Assembly (NCBI GenBank): GCA_002914805.1
Contig: JXTB01000335.1
Coordinates: forward strand, 277,998 to 341,997
Reading direction: 5' to 3'
Length of the DNA stretch: 64,000 nucleotides
DNA from: Parasponia andersonii
Lineage: Eukaryota > Streptophyta > Magnoliopsida > Rosales > Cannabaceae
The translations under genes were made by a program, and so were the position numbers. Of the stretch, positions 1-12,777 are shown piece by piece. A model generated the notes under the pieces. That model was not told where the DNA came from, searched no databases, and worked only from the letters and a program-made list of their open reading frames with translations. The stretch's first letter is position 1, and every line of letters starts with the position of its first letter.

Positions 1-1020
1 TAAATTTTTAATTTTTCCTCTTTTTTTTTTTGGTGTGGGGGTTGCCTTTTGAGGAGGAGATTAGGAGGTGGAATACACATATGTGCTTGTTTATATACAT
101 ATGCACCGCCAATATTCGACAGAAGCTTATAAAATTTAACCATATATCCATCAAGAATCCCATATGTTATGTATAACCTTGCTTCTCTTCATGATTGGTT
201 GGCGACTCAAAACTATATATTAGGATCGACCTTCCGAAACGTGTATGTGCATATATCCTATATAGCATTCCCAATTAGCAAGCTAAGTGAGATACGAAAA
301 CTTCACATTTAATGGGGTTTTATTATGGGCTTGTTCAATGCATCTATCATGACTAAACTATTTATAAAAATATAACTCTAGCCATGCTTTACTCTTGTAA
401 TTTCCAATGCGTGGCATTCATTTCCTATCACATATATGTGTCACACATTAATTTCCACCCTTTTTTTCGATCTCCTCGTACTCTTGACCACTAGTACTCC
501 CATAGACTAATTAGCAAGAGCTACAAGGAAAAAAATCTTGAAAAAAAAGGAAGAGCGCATTAACGTGAAGAAAATAACGCTTCTAGCTTATTATATCAAT
601 CTATTGCTATAGGTACTTGATATGCATACCCTTTGCATTGAATGGTTCAAACCTAAGCTACTATATATAATTAATGACTAAATGCAAACTAGCCATAAAA
701 GCAGTTCGGCCGTTTTCTACGGTGTGGAAGGTTTTTGAAAATATCATGTGAGATCAGCATACGTCACATTATAAAAATACAAAACTAAACTGATACAGCA
801 TATTAAACCACATCATTAGCAGTTAGCACACTCACTAACACCAAAATTCCATTCAAACCTATAAAGACTTCTGTAATTAAAGAATCAAAACCAAAAACAA
901 AACAAGCTCATGTTATACATGTTCATCAACAATTGATTCGATGACTACTACTCATATTTAGTAAATCTCAGCCATTAATTTAAGACACGCAAATTGAGAT
1001 TTATTAGACGTATTTATATA
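1..1020. other. Intergenic, nothing recognised
   Basis: AT-rich sequence with no open frame of useful length, no recognisable domain and no repeat boundary that I can define. It ends where the first copy of the 0.82 kb repeat starts. Confidence 0.5.
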
Positions 1021-1021
1021 A

Positions 1022-3483
1022 TTAGTAGTATCTAATTTGTAATAAAAGAGTAACATATACGTAAATACAATATACAAGGTTACAAGAGTTTATAACAATT
1101 TTTTTTCCAACAAATAATGTTACCAAATTAATTATGCTCTAATCTTTAGCAGAATTTCGGCAGCGCTTCAAAATAAAATATTGTTAACAACTGAGAGCTG
1201 TGCACCACATAGAGTCCTTAAAACTGACTCTTTCCCTTCAGTAGAATGCTTGAGGATTTTACAAAAATACAACGATTAAGAGCAGTAAGCGAAATACTAA
1301 TACTTCTGCTCTACGAACTAGATTATTAACTCCAACATATTAAAAGATCTAGCTACGAAATTCCTAAATATCTAAAGAACTATAGCTAGAAACCTGAAGA
1401 ACTCAAGAATACTAAAAACTAAAGACTTTAAGAGAGTGATAGAGAGAATCAGATAGGAATGGTTCTGATTTTTCCTTAGTATTGAACGAGGAGGAGAGAA
1501 CCCTTTTTCTACTAATTTTTCCTTAGTGTTGAATGAGGAGGAGAGAGCCCTTTTTCTAGTTTTTGAAATGGGGGTTACGTACCTTGTGTATGTTAATACT
1601 CCATAATGATCATAAAGCTTAATTGTTGGCGGTTACAACCTGCCAATCCAAGCAACAAAAGCCGCCAGCTGTTACACTTGCCAAAACATCCAAAATGTTT
1701 AACAAAATGTCCAAAAACAATTAACAAAAAGTCCAAAAAGTTTTTTAGGTTGTTTTTGATAGTTTCGGGCATTAAGTACATATGTTACATCATTTGAAGA
1801 AGCAAAATTGTCCAAAAATGAAAGAAAAAATTAAATGGATCGCAACAAAATTAGTAGTATCTAACTTTGTAATAAAATAATAACATATATGCAATTGCAA
1901 TATACAAGGTTACAAAAGTTTATAACAATTTTTTTTTTCAACAAATAATGTTACCAAATTTTTATGCTCCAACCTTGAGCAGAATTTCAACAGCACTTCA
2001 AAATAAGTATTCCTGTAAAATAAAAAATTGTTAACAGCCAAGACTTGTGTATCACGTAGAGTCCTTAAATCTGATTCGCTCCCGTCACCAGAATACTTGA
2101 GCATTTTGCAAGCAATAGTTTCCCAGGACACAATGATCAAGAGCAGTAAGCGAAACACTAATACCTCTGCTCTATGAACTAGATTGTCAACTCCAACACA
2201 CTAAAAGATCTAGTTACAAAATTCCTAAATATCCAAAAAACTATAGTTAGAAACCCGAAGAACTCAAGAACACTAGAAACTAAAGACTTTAAGAGAGTGA
2301 TAGAGAAAATCAGATAGGAATGATTCTAATTTTTCATTGGTATTAAATGAAGAGGAGAGGGCCCTTTTATAGTTTCTGAAATAGGGGTTATATACCTTGT
2401 GTATGTTAATACCCCATAATAATTATAAAGCCTAATTGTTAGCTGTTACAACCTGCCAACCCAAGCAACAAAATTCGTTGGCTGTTACACTTGCCAAAAC
2501 CTCCAAAATGTTTAACAAAACATCCAAAAACGTTTAACAAAAAGTCCAAAACATTTTTTAAGTTGTTTTTGGTAGTTTCGGGCATTAAGTACATAGGTTA
2601 CATCATTTGAAGAAGCAAAACCGTCCAAAAATAAAAGAAAAAATTAAATGGATCGCAACAAAATTAGTAGTATCTAACTTTGTAATAAAATAATAACATA
2701 TATGTAAATGCAATATACAAGGTTACAAAAGTTTATAACAATTTTTTTTTTCAACAAATAATGTTACCAAATTTTTATGCTCTAACCTTGAGCCGAATTT
2801 CGACAGTACTTCAAAATAAGTATTCCTGTAAAATAAAAGATTGTTAACAGCCGAGACTTGTGTATCACGTAGAGTTCTTAAATCTGATTCGTTCCCGTCA
2901 CCAGAATACTTAAGCATTTTGCAAGCGATAGTTTCCCAGGACACAATGATCAAGAGTAGTAAGCGAAACACTAACACCTTTACTCTATGAACTAGATTGT
3001 TAACTCCAACACACTAAAAGATCTAGTTACAAAATTCCTAAATATCCAAAAAACTATAGCTAGAAACCCGAAGAACTCAAGAACACTAGAAACTAAAGAC
3101 TTTAAGAAAGTGATAGAGAGAATCAGATAAGAATGATTCTAATTTTTCATTGGTGTTGAATGAAGAGGAGATGGCCCTTTTATAGTTTCTGAAATAAGGG
3201 TTATATACCTTGTGTATGTTAATACCCCATAACAATTATAAAGCCTAATTGTTAGCTGTTATAACCTGCCAACCCAAGCAACAAAAGTCGTTGGCTGTTA
3301 CACTTGCCAAAACCTCCAAAATGTTTAACAAAACATCCTAAAACATCCAAAAGCGACAAAAAGTCCAAAACATTTTTTAGGTTGTTTTTTGTAGTTTCGG
3401 GCATTAAGTACATAGGTTACATCATTTGAAGAAGCAAAACTGTCCAAAAATGAAAGAAAAAATTAATTGGATCGCAACAAAAA
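1022..3483 (-). repeat. Three tandem copies of a ~0.82 kb LTR-like unit
   Basis: The unit starting TTAGTAGTATCTAA begins at 1022, 1851 and 2664 and ends each time in ATCGCAACAAAA, so the copies are about 829, 813 and 820 bp, head to tail with no spacer. On the minus strand each has a TATA-like CTATAAAAGG (clear in copies 2 and 3) followed by a transcript-like stretch, and a long A/T run near one end. Copy 1 lacks short blocks present in copies 2 and 3 and carries an internal duplication near 1450-1560. The minus-strand peptides from copies 2 and 3 (about 80 aa) are nearly the same but match nothing I know. Tandem LTR-type units are known for short non-autonomous retrotransposons (TRIM-like), so I infer LTR-derived DNA. 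The repeat structure is certain; the identity is not. Confidence 0.85.
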
Positions 3484-3661
3484 ATTTGGTTTATTATGGT
3501 CCAAGTTTCAACCCAAGTGTAGGTGCCAAGCCCAAAAATTTGCACCCTTTTGTGTACACCTGAGAGAAGATCTATGATAATTATTCTTATCACCATCACA
3601 AAACTTAAGTCTATATATGTCACTTGCTCTATGCATTTCTCATCAATGTGGGACTCTAACA
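3484..3661 (-). repeat. LTR-start-like sequence flanking the tandem array
   Basis: Read on the minus strand from 3661, the sequence begins TGTTAGAGTCCCACATTGAT. This resembles the start of many plant LTRs (TG, then a GTCCCACATYG block). It runs without a break into the tandem array, so array and flank may be parts of one degenerate minus-strand LTR element. I did not find a second copy of this start at the other end. Confidence 0.4.
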
Positions 3662-3943
3662 TTTTTCTTTCATTTTTCCACTTCAATGGTACACTTTTGA
3701 GCAATAATTTCTTATTCATCCGTGCACTATTTTAAGTGTATAAATATACGAAATCGATATCGTCGTAGAGAAAAATAAGAATTCATTATGACCTTTTATC
3801 AACAAAATGTGGGTCACACTCAATTTATAACTTCAAAATGATTCCTAAAAGCAGATTCTATCACACAAAATTAGATTTTATAACATATATGGACTTCCAA
3901 GCCAAGACAAACATAAAAATAAATTCTATTATAATTGGATTTT

Positions 3944-3992
<49 letters not shown>

Positions 3993-5100
3993 TTCTAAAT
4001 CCAAGACGAGCCCGGTATCTTAACCGCTTTCTTAAACCATTTTCTAACAAATTTATCATGAAAGTGAGGAAATGGGGGTGACTGAAAAAACGCGAGAAGA
4101 AGAGAGACGAGATGAGTTGAGAGGAGAAGGTGATAACTGATAGGAAGGGAGACGCGTGGCCCTTGTGAAGTTATTGCTGCTGTGGACTTTAAATACATAA
4201 AGCTGACTGTCTCTAATTAATCGAAAAAGTAGCTTTTTGAGCTCAAGCTGCACAAGGAGGTACGGACTTCAGGGCATCACGCGGAGATTAAAAACCCAAC
4301 AGCCTTTTTAATCTTATTACCACATCCACATTCACAGCTTGCCTTGCCTTTTCTCTAGATAACCTGCTTCAAATTTACAATAACACCCTTCTTCATCATG
4401 ACCAAAAATGTATATATTTTCGTAATTTATTGAAAAATTCATTTGCCAAGTCTTTTACTAGGAAAGATTAACAAATTATAATCTTTACTAGTAACATAGT
4501 GTAGTATTTAAAAAATGAGATAACAAATTATAATCATGGATCGAATACTATTTGATATACAAAGTCGAAAGCTCAACTTAAAAATTAGACATACTAAACT
4601 ATTTCGAACACATTCTCACGAAGATTTATTCAACTATACATTAAAGGGGAAAAAAACAGTAGATAAATATATTTATGCCCTGCCAAAGAATCATAGACAG
4701 GAGAGCGACGAATTAAACTTTTTTCTTCTTCTTGATCTTCTTGTTTCTTTGAATCTTTTGTATTTTAGAAAGAATTTCTAAGGCTTAGGTATAATTCAAC
4801 AAAGAAAATTAAACAAGAGCCCTATGGAGAAGGTAAAAAGAAGTTACTTATCTGATTTTTTTTTTTCCTTATTCTCCTAACCAAATTCTTGAACCATGGG
4901 AAATTGGTAATGCAGAAGAGAAGTAAGAGAGTTATAAACAGAAAAATTCAGAAGGTAATTTGGTCAAGTGATGGCAATTTGGTCATTTTACACATAAGCT
5001 CTTGCAGGGTAAGTTGGACCAAATGTCAAACAAGTTAGAACTTTTTTGGCATGATGAACAGTCACAGATGGAGAGGTTAAAAAGTTCATGAAAAGTACCA
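3662..5100. other. Intergenic and distal ERF upstream region, with an (AT)n tract
   Basis: No gene seen. A pure AT dinucleotide tract runs from 3947 to 3989. The remainder is AT-rich sequence leading to the ERF promoter. Confidence 0.6.
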
Positions 5101-5111
5101 ATGCACTGCAG

Positions 5112-5120
5112 CTATAAATA
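5112..5120 (+). promoter_or_regulatory. Probable TATA box of the ERF gene
   Basis: CTATAAATA lies about 350 bp before the ATG at 5471. It is followed by a long pyrimidine-rich leader (5150-5470) in which I see no upstream ATG, which fits a conventional 5' UTR of about 320 nt. Confidence 0.6.
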
Positions 5121-5470
5121 CATAGAGCCAGAGACCAACATCAGCATTCAGCGTAGTAAATCGAAATCTTTCTCTCAACCAAGAAAAAAGATTTTGTCAA
5201 TTTCCTCATCTCTGTCACAAACCCAAAGCTTCTTCTTCTTCTTTTTCTTTTAGGTTCTCAGTTGATCCACCTATTTTGAACGGATCTCTCTGTTCTCCAG
5301 AGCTAGAATTTTTGCTTCTCTTTGTGGATTTTCTTCTTCTTTTCCAAATTTTCCAACTTGTTTGGGAAAAGGGTTCGATTTTTTTAGTGCCCTCTTCCCT
5401 TTAGACAATCCTTTTTCTTTTCTCTCTTAATTTTTTTCTATCCAACTTTCTGGGAAAACTGGCTACAAGC

Positions 5471-6400
5471 ATGGACAGAATGTCGGAAAATCACTTTCCT
5501 TTATCGTTCAGTGAAGGTTTCGATATCAGATCTTCTCTATCGAATCTCATATTGACAGGTGGAACGAACACCTTAGACTCTATTTTCTCACATTGCGTTC
5601 CATCTTGTTCGAAGGCCAGCCCTGTTTTCGAGCCTCTAGGCTCCTCCGTCTACCTCAGGCAAAGAGACCTTCTTCAGAAATTTGGCTCCGAGAACAGACC
5701 AAACGGCGACGTCTCACGCTTCATCCAGACCAACCCAGTTCAAGATTCAGTCCGTACGGCAGCTTTCTCGGCTTGTCCGTACAAGAAGAAGCTATACAGG
5801 GGAGTGAGGCAGAGGCATTGGGGGAAATGGGTCGCCGAGATCAGACTTCCCCAGAACAGAATGAGGGTCTGGCTGGGCACATACGACACCGCCGAGGCAG
5901 CCGCGTACGCATACGACAGAGCCGCGTATAAGCTCCGTGGCGAGTATGCTCGACTCAATTTCCCCAACCTGAAGGACCCATGTGTGTTGGGATTCGGAGA
6001 TTGGACCAGGTTGAATGCTCTGAAGAACTCGGTTGATGCCAAGATTCAAGCTATTTGCCAGAAAGTGAAGAAAAACAAGGCCAAAAAGTCCTTGAAGAAG
6101 AAGAGTTGTACTGATGACACGGGCAGGGATAGTAAAGGGGGTGATCGTGTGAATCTTACGACGTTAGATTCTTTGTCGTCTCCGTCGGTTTCGCCTCATG
6201 TTTTTATCGACAATTTGGGGCAGGAGATGGTTTCTCCGGCCGTGTCCGAGGATGGATTTTGGAACTGTGAGAATTCGCCGGCCTCTCTTTCGACCGAATG
6301 TCCTCTGGCAGTGGCAGAGGACTCGGGGTTTGAAGGCTGTTCGCTTGCTCGAATTCCGTCTTTCGATCCCGAATTGATCTGGGAAGTTCTTGCTAATTGA
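5471..6400 (+). CDS. AP2/ERF transcription factor, DREB subgroup A-6 (ERF061/ERF062-like)
   Basis: Intronless gene of 309 aa for a nuclear DNA-binding protein. One AP2/ERF domain lies at about residues 108-166, with the YRG element (109-111), the WVAEIR and WLG strands (120-125, 134-136) and the C-terminal [10 protein letters not shown] helix (148-157). The [14 protein letters not shown] block with valine in the DREB position is typical of the A-6 group that includes RAP2.4 and ERF059-062. The N-terminal [10 protein letters not shown] stretch (33-42) and the C-terminal ELIWEVLAN suggest ERF061/062 specifically (from memory). A lysine-rich segment (198-211) may be a nuclear localisation signal. 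The C-terminal third is Ser- and acid-rich, as in activation regions. The start is the first ATG after a leader free of upstream ATGs. A-6 members are known in stress and hormone responses; the target genes cannot be read from the sequence. It is convergent with the primase gene. Confidence 0.93.
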   Translation: MDRMSENHFPLSFSEGFDIRSSLSNLILTGGTNTLDSIFSHCVPSCSKASPVFEPLGSSVYLRQRDLLQKFGSENRPNGDVSRFIQTNPVQDSVRTAAFSACPYKKKLYRGVRQRHWGKWVAEIRLPQNRMRVWLGTYDTAEAAAYAYDRAAYKLRGEYARLNFPNLKDPCVLGFGDWTRLNALKNSVDAKIQAICQKVKKNKAKKSLKKKSCTDDTGRDSKGGDRVNLTTLDSLSSPSVSPHVFIDNLGQEMVSPAVSEDGFWNCENSPASLSTECPLAVAEDSGFEGCSLARIPSFDPELIWEVLAN

Positions 6401-7414
6401 GAACAGAGTTTCTGTTCTCTCAATCTCAACTGAGAAAGAATTGTTCCAAATTTTCAGTGAATTTTATAAATTTTCTGTTTTTCGCTTTGGTTTTATTATA
6501 TTGTCTCTGTTTTTTTTCTGTTAGTTTTAGAGTATTATCAAGTGTAAAGGCCTTAAGGGTATGTTTTTGCGGTGTTGAAATGAAAATGAAATGCTGTTTT
6601 CGAGTTTCTAATAGGTAGGGATTTGTTTTGCCTCTGTTTTTGCATGAAGGCATTAAGAACGTTCCCATAGCAATTGCTAATCATATGGAAGAGTCGGGGC
6701 CTTTTAGGTGTTAATAATTGCTCTATTTTTACGTTCCGAGAAATATTATCAACTTTAGTTTTCTTTCTAGAAAATTTTACAAAATTAGCTTAGAGTTACA
6801 ATTTTTTATTTTTAAAATTTTTGAGAAACCAATATAGACACGAAAGGAAATAATAGTCATCAGAAACAGCAGAGCCTTGTCCTCCAGACAGAGAACTTGT
6901 GGTCCTTTGGCTGTAACTATATGATGACAAAGAAAAACTGAGTGAAGGTGATGCCCCATCAGATTGTCATCTTGTTGAAAGAGACAACATACAATCTAAA
7001 AGAATTCCGTGCAATATTATATTCCTCATGTACTTATTGCTCCACACTGGATGGTATCAAACAAAAAGAACTAATGATATATGAAGACTGGTTCATAATA
7101 AGTTCCAAATGGCTTATGAATCTCAAGCTTGGAATGTAAAGTACCCCAATATGATACACCACTATATCAAAATTCAAAGGAGTCTCTAGTGAAAATTGAA
7201 ATCAATCTGTAATTAGATGTACCAACTCATTGATCTCTTAAGAAATAGGCTTTAAAGAAAAATTATGAATGCCACAGTAAATCATGCAATTCATTTAACT
7301 ACATACATCCTTCGACAATCAAGTTACTCGCCGTAACACTGTCACTGGGAGGAAAGGCTAGGGTAGGGACCTCCGAGAGCCAGAGTGCCTCATAGAAAAA
7401 TAGATAGGAAATCG
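6401..7414. other. ERF 3' region and convergent intergenic space
   Basis: Holds the T-rich 3' UTR of the ERF gene (to roughly 6650) and, on the other strand, the 3' UTR of the primase gene. The short frames here have no recognisable domain. Confidence 0.6.
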
Positions 7415-10400
7415 CTACCAACTAATCGAGTTCTTTGATTGCTGAAGTTTTGAGCTGTAAGCACTTTCAATCTCCTCCTGCAACAGTTGCCAAACACAGT
7501 ACTGAATGCTATACTTCTATGAAATCATAGCTAACACAGTGTCTTCTTCTTGAAATAAAGCTTGTTCAACTGTGACGTAAAAAAGCAAGAAATACTCATG
7601 CACTTCCTTGGTACTCCTAGAAACTAACAAAATAAGGTATTTATCCCCTCAACACGTCCGAAAATTTTCATCACAGGCTTATGGCACTGTCTCTGCAGAA
7701 AGTAAACTTCCGGGCTAGACATTTAAGGGACCATAAAATAGGACAACATATACCTTGCAAGATTTTAGTAGAGGCTGCAAAAATGTACTTCTGAAAATCC
7801 TCACTGATTTTCCAAGTGAAGTTCTATCCCAATCTGCAAGTTAGTCAGAGAGAGAGAGAGAGAGAGAGGGGGGTGAGAAATATTTAGGACCTCTTTACTG
7901 TAACTAGTTAAGCAAATATCAAATAACATGCAAGCGCATGTTGACGACATGCATTAATAGGAAAATCCTGCAGTATTTCTTGACCCATGCTCTACAGCTC
8001 ACAGGAATGGGAAAAGTCATTCTACATTACTCCAGTTTTTTCATAACTTTATCTAAGAGAGAATAGGGAGTAAGGCTATAATGGCTATAGGCTTCCAAAT
8101 TCTTTTAACAGTGATACAGCCATCTTAATGCCGCATTTAGTTCTGAGGGGAAGGAAGGACACCTAATTTGGGGTCTAAGTTTGAATAATATGGTCCGATA
8201 TAAGTACTTGAATATAGTATAGAGAGAGGAGTAGCAACTAGGGACTCAGAAGATGAAAATCTTAATTTTTTAGTGATTTGGTTGGAATCTAAATATTACA
8301 TCCAACCTTTTTTATTTTTTGGTCTATTATTTACCAAGTACAATCTCTCAGATTCAATCTCTGGGTAAAACTTAAATGAAAGAGGATGGCCCAAGTTCCG
8401 AACATACGTACCGTTATCAGCATCTGCTTTCACTCCTCCCATGTTAAGTTCTTCCAAAAGCTGCAAAATTTAACAAATTATATAAGAAACTATACAAATC
8501 ATGAGCAATGTATAACTTGCAAGTCTAGTAACTGGCAAAATCTCGTTAGCATAAAAGGGATAGCAATTTTGAGAAAATCACTGTTTGGAAAGAGGAAAAT
8601 GTACCAACAACATTTTTCCATACACAACTAACCTCATGCATAAACCAACAAAAGTTTGAGACTGGTATTATAAGTAAATCTATTTGTTCCTTCACTCAAG
8701 GGGGAGAAAAACAAAACAAACTTCTCAAAACTAATAAGGATCTTAGACAGAAATTAAGTGCTAATAAAGATCACCTTGGAAAGAGTTGGTACTGTAGTAG
8801 GATCAAAATCCTCACATTGATTTGGATCAATTGGAACACAAACACGACCTAGACAGAAAAAAAAAAAAAACACGGTACAGCAACATTAAAAAGAATCCAG
8901 ACACCTAGAGCACCAGCTCTTTGAAAGAAATAAAGGATAAAACGTAAAAGAGTGGCTGAGGACCTTGAGGCTACGCCACACTAGGAGTTGATGATAAAAA
9001 GCACTTACCTGTTTTTGGATGCACACAGAAGGGTGCCTTTAGCAAATGATTCATGTGTTTAGAAACCTAAAATGCAAAGAATTGTGGTCCCAGTAAGTAA
9101 TTTAAACACTTTCAAGCATAAGCATCAATTACCACATCAACGGAATAAAATGACCTTGAGGATGAACAATACAGCATCCAAAGTTCATAAAAGAGCTAGA
9201 ATGACGTGGAGATCTTGCACATACCTCCATATCAAGACGAGGATAGGTATAAGAGAAAACAATCTCCTCAATGCACCTACGCAGTCCTTGTCCCTGAAAC
9301 AATAAGAGTATAAAACAAAAGAAGAACCCTTTATAAGTGAAATGACATTCACCTACTGTATCAGAAGTAATTCTAGCTCCGGAAACATAAGAAAATTTGA
9401 TGCATGAACTCGTGGACATCTGATCTAATTAGCACACAATGTTTCATGGACATGTGATCTGATTAGCAAACAATGTTCGTGTGCAGGAAAATTTTTTTGC
9501 TAATGGTACTACCCTTATGTAAATAGTACTAAAAGCAGTGAAAAATGAATAAAGATCAAATAAAAAAACTTGAGCATTAACATAACCATGCCTGCTGTAC
9601 TGAAATGCACCTATACACATCAAATCATGAAAGCACCAGATGTGATTAACATCGCACAATAACGAAATTACGATGCTTATGGATTGTATATGGAACTCCC
9701 ATAAGTCATTTTCCCACTATCATACTAGATTTGCCTCATAGAAGTGTTAAATCAATCAGAAAATTATTCTATTTCTAATCTTGATATTCATTCCATGCGT
9801 ATGTTCAATACCTTATGTTTTCCTGATTGCAGAAGATGTTTCAGCTGCTCCCATCGAGCAACATTAATGTCATCTTTTGAAATGGAAGAGCGCCTATTCT
9901 CCTGCCACTTCCCACGAAGCTCAGAAGTAACAGCTGCAAAGATGACTTATAAATCACACCTCAAATACTAGTACATAAAACATAGCATCATATAGCATAA
10001 GTGAATGAACTTATTGCATACATTCGTCAGGTATCATATCCAAGATCTTTTCATATCTCTCCTCAGATGAAAATAAGTTTTGACTTGAAAGCAGTTTCGT
10101 CTCAAAAAAGTTCCTAAGAACCTCAGTATATGACCTCCTGCGGAAATAAACTAGTATTAATGAAGGGAACAAAGACTCAGAGTCTACTCTCAGGGGAAAA
10201 AAGTGATATCTTAATACTTACGCAAGGAATGGATGAAGAGCAAGACCAGTTAACGACACCTTTTTATGACTATTCTCATTTCCCTGGAAAATTAACATAG
10301 AGAGCAACAGGTTACGAGTTACATTATTAACTTTTCACACCCTAAAGGATTGTTAAAATCCAACAGAATCTTAAACAAAGTACCACCTTGTAGACACGGA

Positions 10401-12080
10401 AATAGTCAGCAATAGCAGCCCTCTGTTCATTGGTTAACCTATGGGAAAGACATCAGTAAGTTTCACATCCTTGCTTAACATAACATAGGTAAGAAACCAA
10501 ATGAAATGAGAATTCAGCTGTATACTGTTAGTGCACCACCTTCTTGCTTTCTCATCACAAACCCAGCAATGAACACCACGTCGCCCACTATATGCCCAGA
10601 GAATGTGATTGAAACCAAAGTCATCTGCAACAAATGAGTTAAACAGTGTAAAACAAGTATTTTTAGCCAAATATTCCTCATATACGAACAATTAGAAATC
10701 CAACCTCTGAGGGCAGTATCAAGAACTTTGATAGCAATTGTCATCAGTGGCCAGCAGTCCAAGCAAACATCAGCCCCCGAGCAGCAGTATCTAACGTCAT
10801 CATAATCTGTCATATCCTGCAGGGGAATCAGAACTTAAAGTTAAAAACAAAAAGCTAGAATCTGAGTATTACCAATTCCAAAAGTTGATGAACTTACTAT
10901 GTCAAAAATAAGCTCCCTTTCCACAGGAGTGAAAACATTATCACCAGTTTGTGCATATGCACGTCTCTTTGCAGGCTGAAACATAAGAAAGATTAGAGAA
11001 TTCATAGTAAAAATGGAGATTAGATTATACAGAAGCTAGAGGAACTTGAATCCACGAAAAAAAAAAATGGGTAGGAAACCTGGCTAAAATCCAAAGCAAA
11101 AAGTACTCTCTGATAACACACAACTCAAAATCAATTGCCAGATTGTTCATGATGCAATTACTAAATCGAAATTTATGTTGATTATTACTATTAGAAGCTA
11201 AAAATTATAAATATGTGCAAGGATCATACTCTCCACTGCCAAAAAAGAAATCCATAGGTGTCTACTTTTTCAGTTTCAACAGAAGACAAAGATAAAAATT
11301 GAACAATCGCATTATGCTTCCACACACTGAAAAATCACGCATTGCCGATAGTAAATAATTAATTGACAAATTATAAGGAATTCAACGATAATATCAAGTT
11401 CGGTCGTGCTTCTACTGTTGAGAAATCTCAGATCAATGGGATAGACACGCGAAAATATACATATATGAATATCTTACATCAACACTGTAAACAGGCCCAA
11501 TGTCTATTTTCACAGGACATTTTTCTTTGATGGAGTTCTCAAGTTCCGACGCGCTGTTGAAAGATAGGAACCGCAAATAAATATCATTACCCAGAGTGAA
11601 TGAAAATTCCCTTCGAACGAAATAGGACTGATCGCACCCAGGATGCTTCCCATCTACATATCAGGTACAAAAACACCAAAAAGAAAAAGGGTTTTCGCAA
11701 ACAACACAGGAATCAAAATCAAGCCACCGAAAACCCTAAACCATGTACCCAAATAGCTAATTGTTGGCATGAAGGAAGCTAAATGATTGATTTGAATAAG
11801 AGGGCTCACCATTTCCGTATGACATCCATTTAAACATATCAGCATGTGGAAATAGCTTCCCTGAAACAAATAAAAGCACAAATTTTTTATTAAAATCAAC
11901 CATGCCCACTTCTACAATTTGCTAAAATATGAGTTAAAACACTATGAGAAATTGCATACCATAGTAAACTTTGAGATAATTTGCATTGAAACCCTCGGGA
12001 ACCGCATTCCCTTCTCTTTGTTCACCCCCATCAATCTCCATTTCGTCCATTCCAGTTTCAACCTCTTCCCTCGTCATCAT
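7415..12080 (-). CDS. PRIM1: DNA primase small (catalytic) subunit, 16 exons, intact
   Basis: Makes the RNA primers for DNA polymerase alpha-primase in the nucleus. Exons I assembled on the minus strand, all GT..AG and in phase: 12080-11960, 11860-11810, 11653-11478, 10975-10898, 10816-10705, 10624-10540, 10438-10387, 10283-10222, 10137-10022, 9933-9812, 9293-9225, 9066-9009, 8848-8775, 8460-8412, 7833-7754, 7477-7415. They sum to 1368 nt (455 aa plus TAG), close to the usual eukaryotic length. Hallmarks: [15 protein letters not shown] in exon 3; the metal-binding DxD in FDIDMTDYDD (Asp141, Asp143); zinc ligands Cys153, Cys154, Cys160 and Cys163; the nucleotide-binding SGRRGVHCW (192-200); and the third catalytic Asp346 in YPRLD. 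Two ATGs lie at the start (12080 and 12077). No disruption is seen. The partner large subunit is not in this window. Intron 15 contains a (GA)n tract at 7848-7868. Confidence 0.95.
7848..7868. repeat. (GA)n microsatellite in primase intron 15
   Basis: A perfect GA dinucleotide run followed by a short G run, 15 nt upstream of exon 15 in genomic (minus) terms. It could be length-polymorphic. Confidence 0.85.
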
Positions 12081-12380
12081 TTCCGAGCAGTGTTTCTCTA
12101 CCTCTCTAATCAACACCCTCAAATACCTCAAATTTCGAAACCTAAAGATGCGAAACAGAGAAATTAGGTCAATCGACGACAACTGCCAAAGATTGATTCG
12201 ATGTGTTTGATTGCAGAAACCCTAGGCCGAATTGCAGAGAGAAAAGCCCCCAAATAAAGAGAGAAAAATCGAATTGATCATTTCAAAAATGGTAGAAGAT
12301 GCTTACTTTAATCGCAGACGCTACTCTAGACCGAGATTTTTTCTGAGAGAGAAGAGAGTGGAGAGCTAGGTTTTGGAAAT

Positions 12381-12434
12381 GGCGGGAAAAAAACAGAAAA
12401 GAAGGGTTTGGGCACGTGGGATTTTGGCGGGAAA
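12381..12434 (-). promoter_or_regulatory. Two E2F-type sites and a G-box upstream of the primase gene
   Basis: GGCGGGAAA at 12381-12389 and TTTTGGCGGGAAA at 12422-12434 read TTTCCCGCC on the primase strand, the E2F/DP consensus. Between them, at 12413-12418, is a CACGTG G-box. They lie 300-355 bp before the primase ATG, near the expected transcription start. E2F control of replication genes at G1/S is well established in plants; its use here is inference from the sites. Confidence 0.75.
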
Positions 12435-12777
12435 TGGGAATGGTGATAGGAGGTCAATCAATGAGACGAGGATCCGGATGTTTTACTCCGAGTTACGACA
12501 CGACGTTTAGTCTCCCCTAAAAAATAATTCAAATGAAATAAAAATTTGGATACCAAAATCTTACACAAAAAACCTTATGCTAACGATTGGATACCAAAAT
12601 CTTACACAAAAAACTTACGCTAACGATGTACGCTAACGATGTAACGAGTGGTTGAATACATTTCACGTTATGTGAAGTACATTTTTGCTGTAATATTTTA
12701 GTGTCTCTACCATTATTTAAAATTTTCATTATAATAATGTTTCTCGAATTATATCATTGTACTATGTTGAGCCTATA
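12435..12777. other. Intergenic with a short imperfect tandem repeat
   Basis: Between about 12545 and 12640 a ~41-bp sequence containing GGATACCAAAATCTTACAC occurs twice, followed by short repeats of TACGCTAACGATG. No gene is seen. Confidence 0.6.

Noticed and set aside
1022..3483. Endogenous pararetrovirus or Cassandra-type (5S-bearing) element for the tandem units
   Set aside because: No reverse transcriptase, coat or movement-protein wording was seen and no 5S-like promoter boxes were recognised; only generic LTR features are present.
4536..4781. 81-aa plus-strand frame upstream of the ERF gene
   Set aside because: AT-rich, no domain, no promoter-like context; chance frame.
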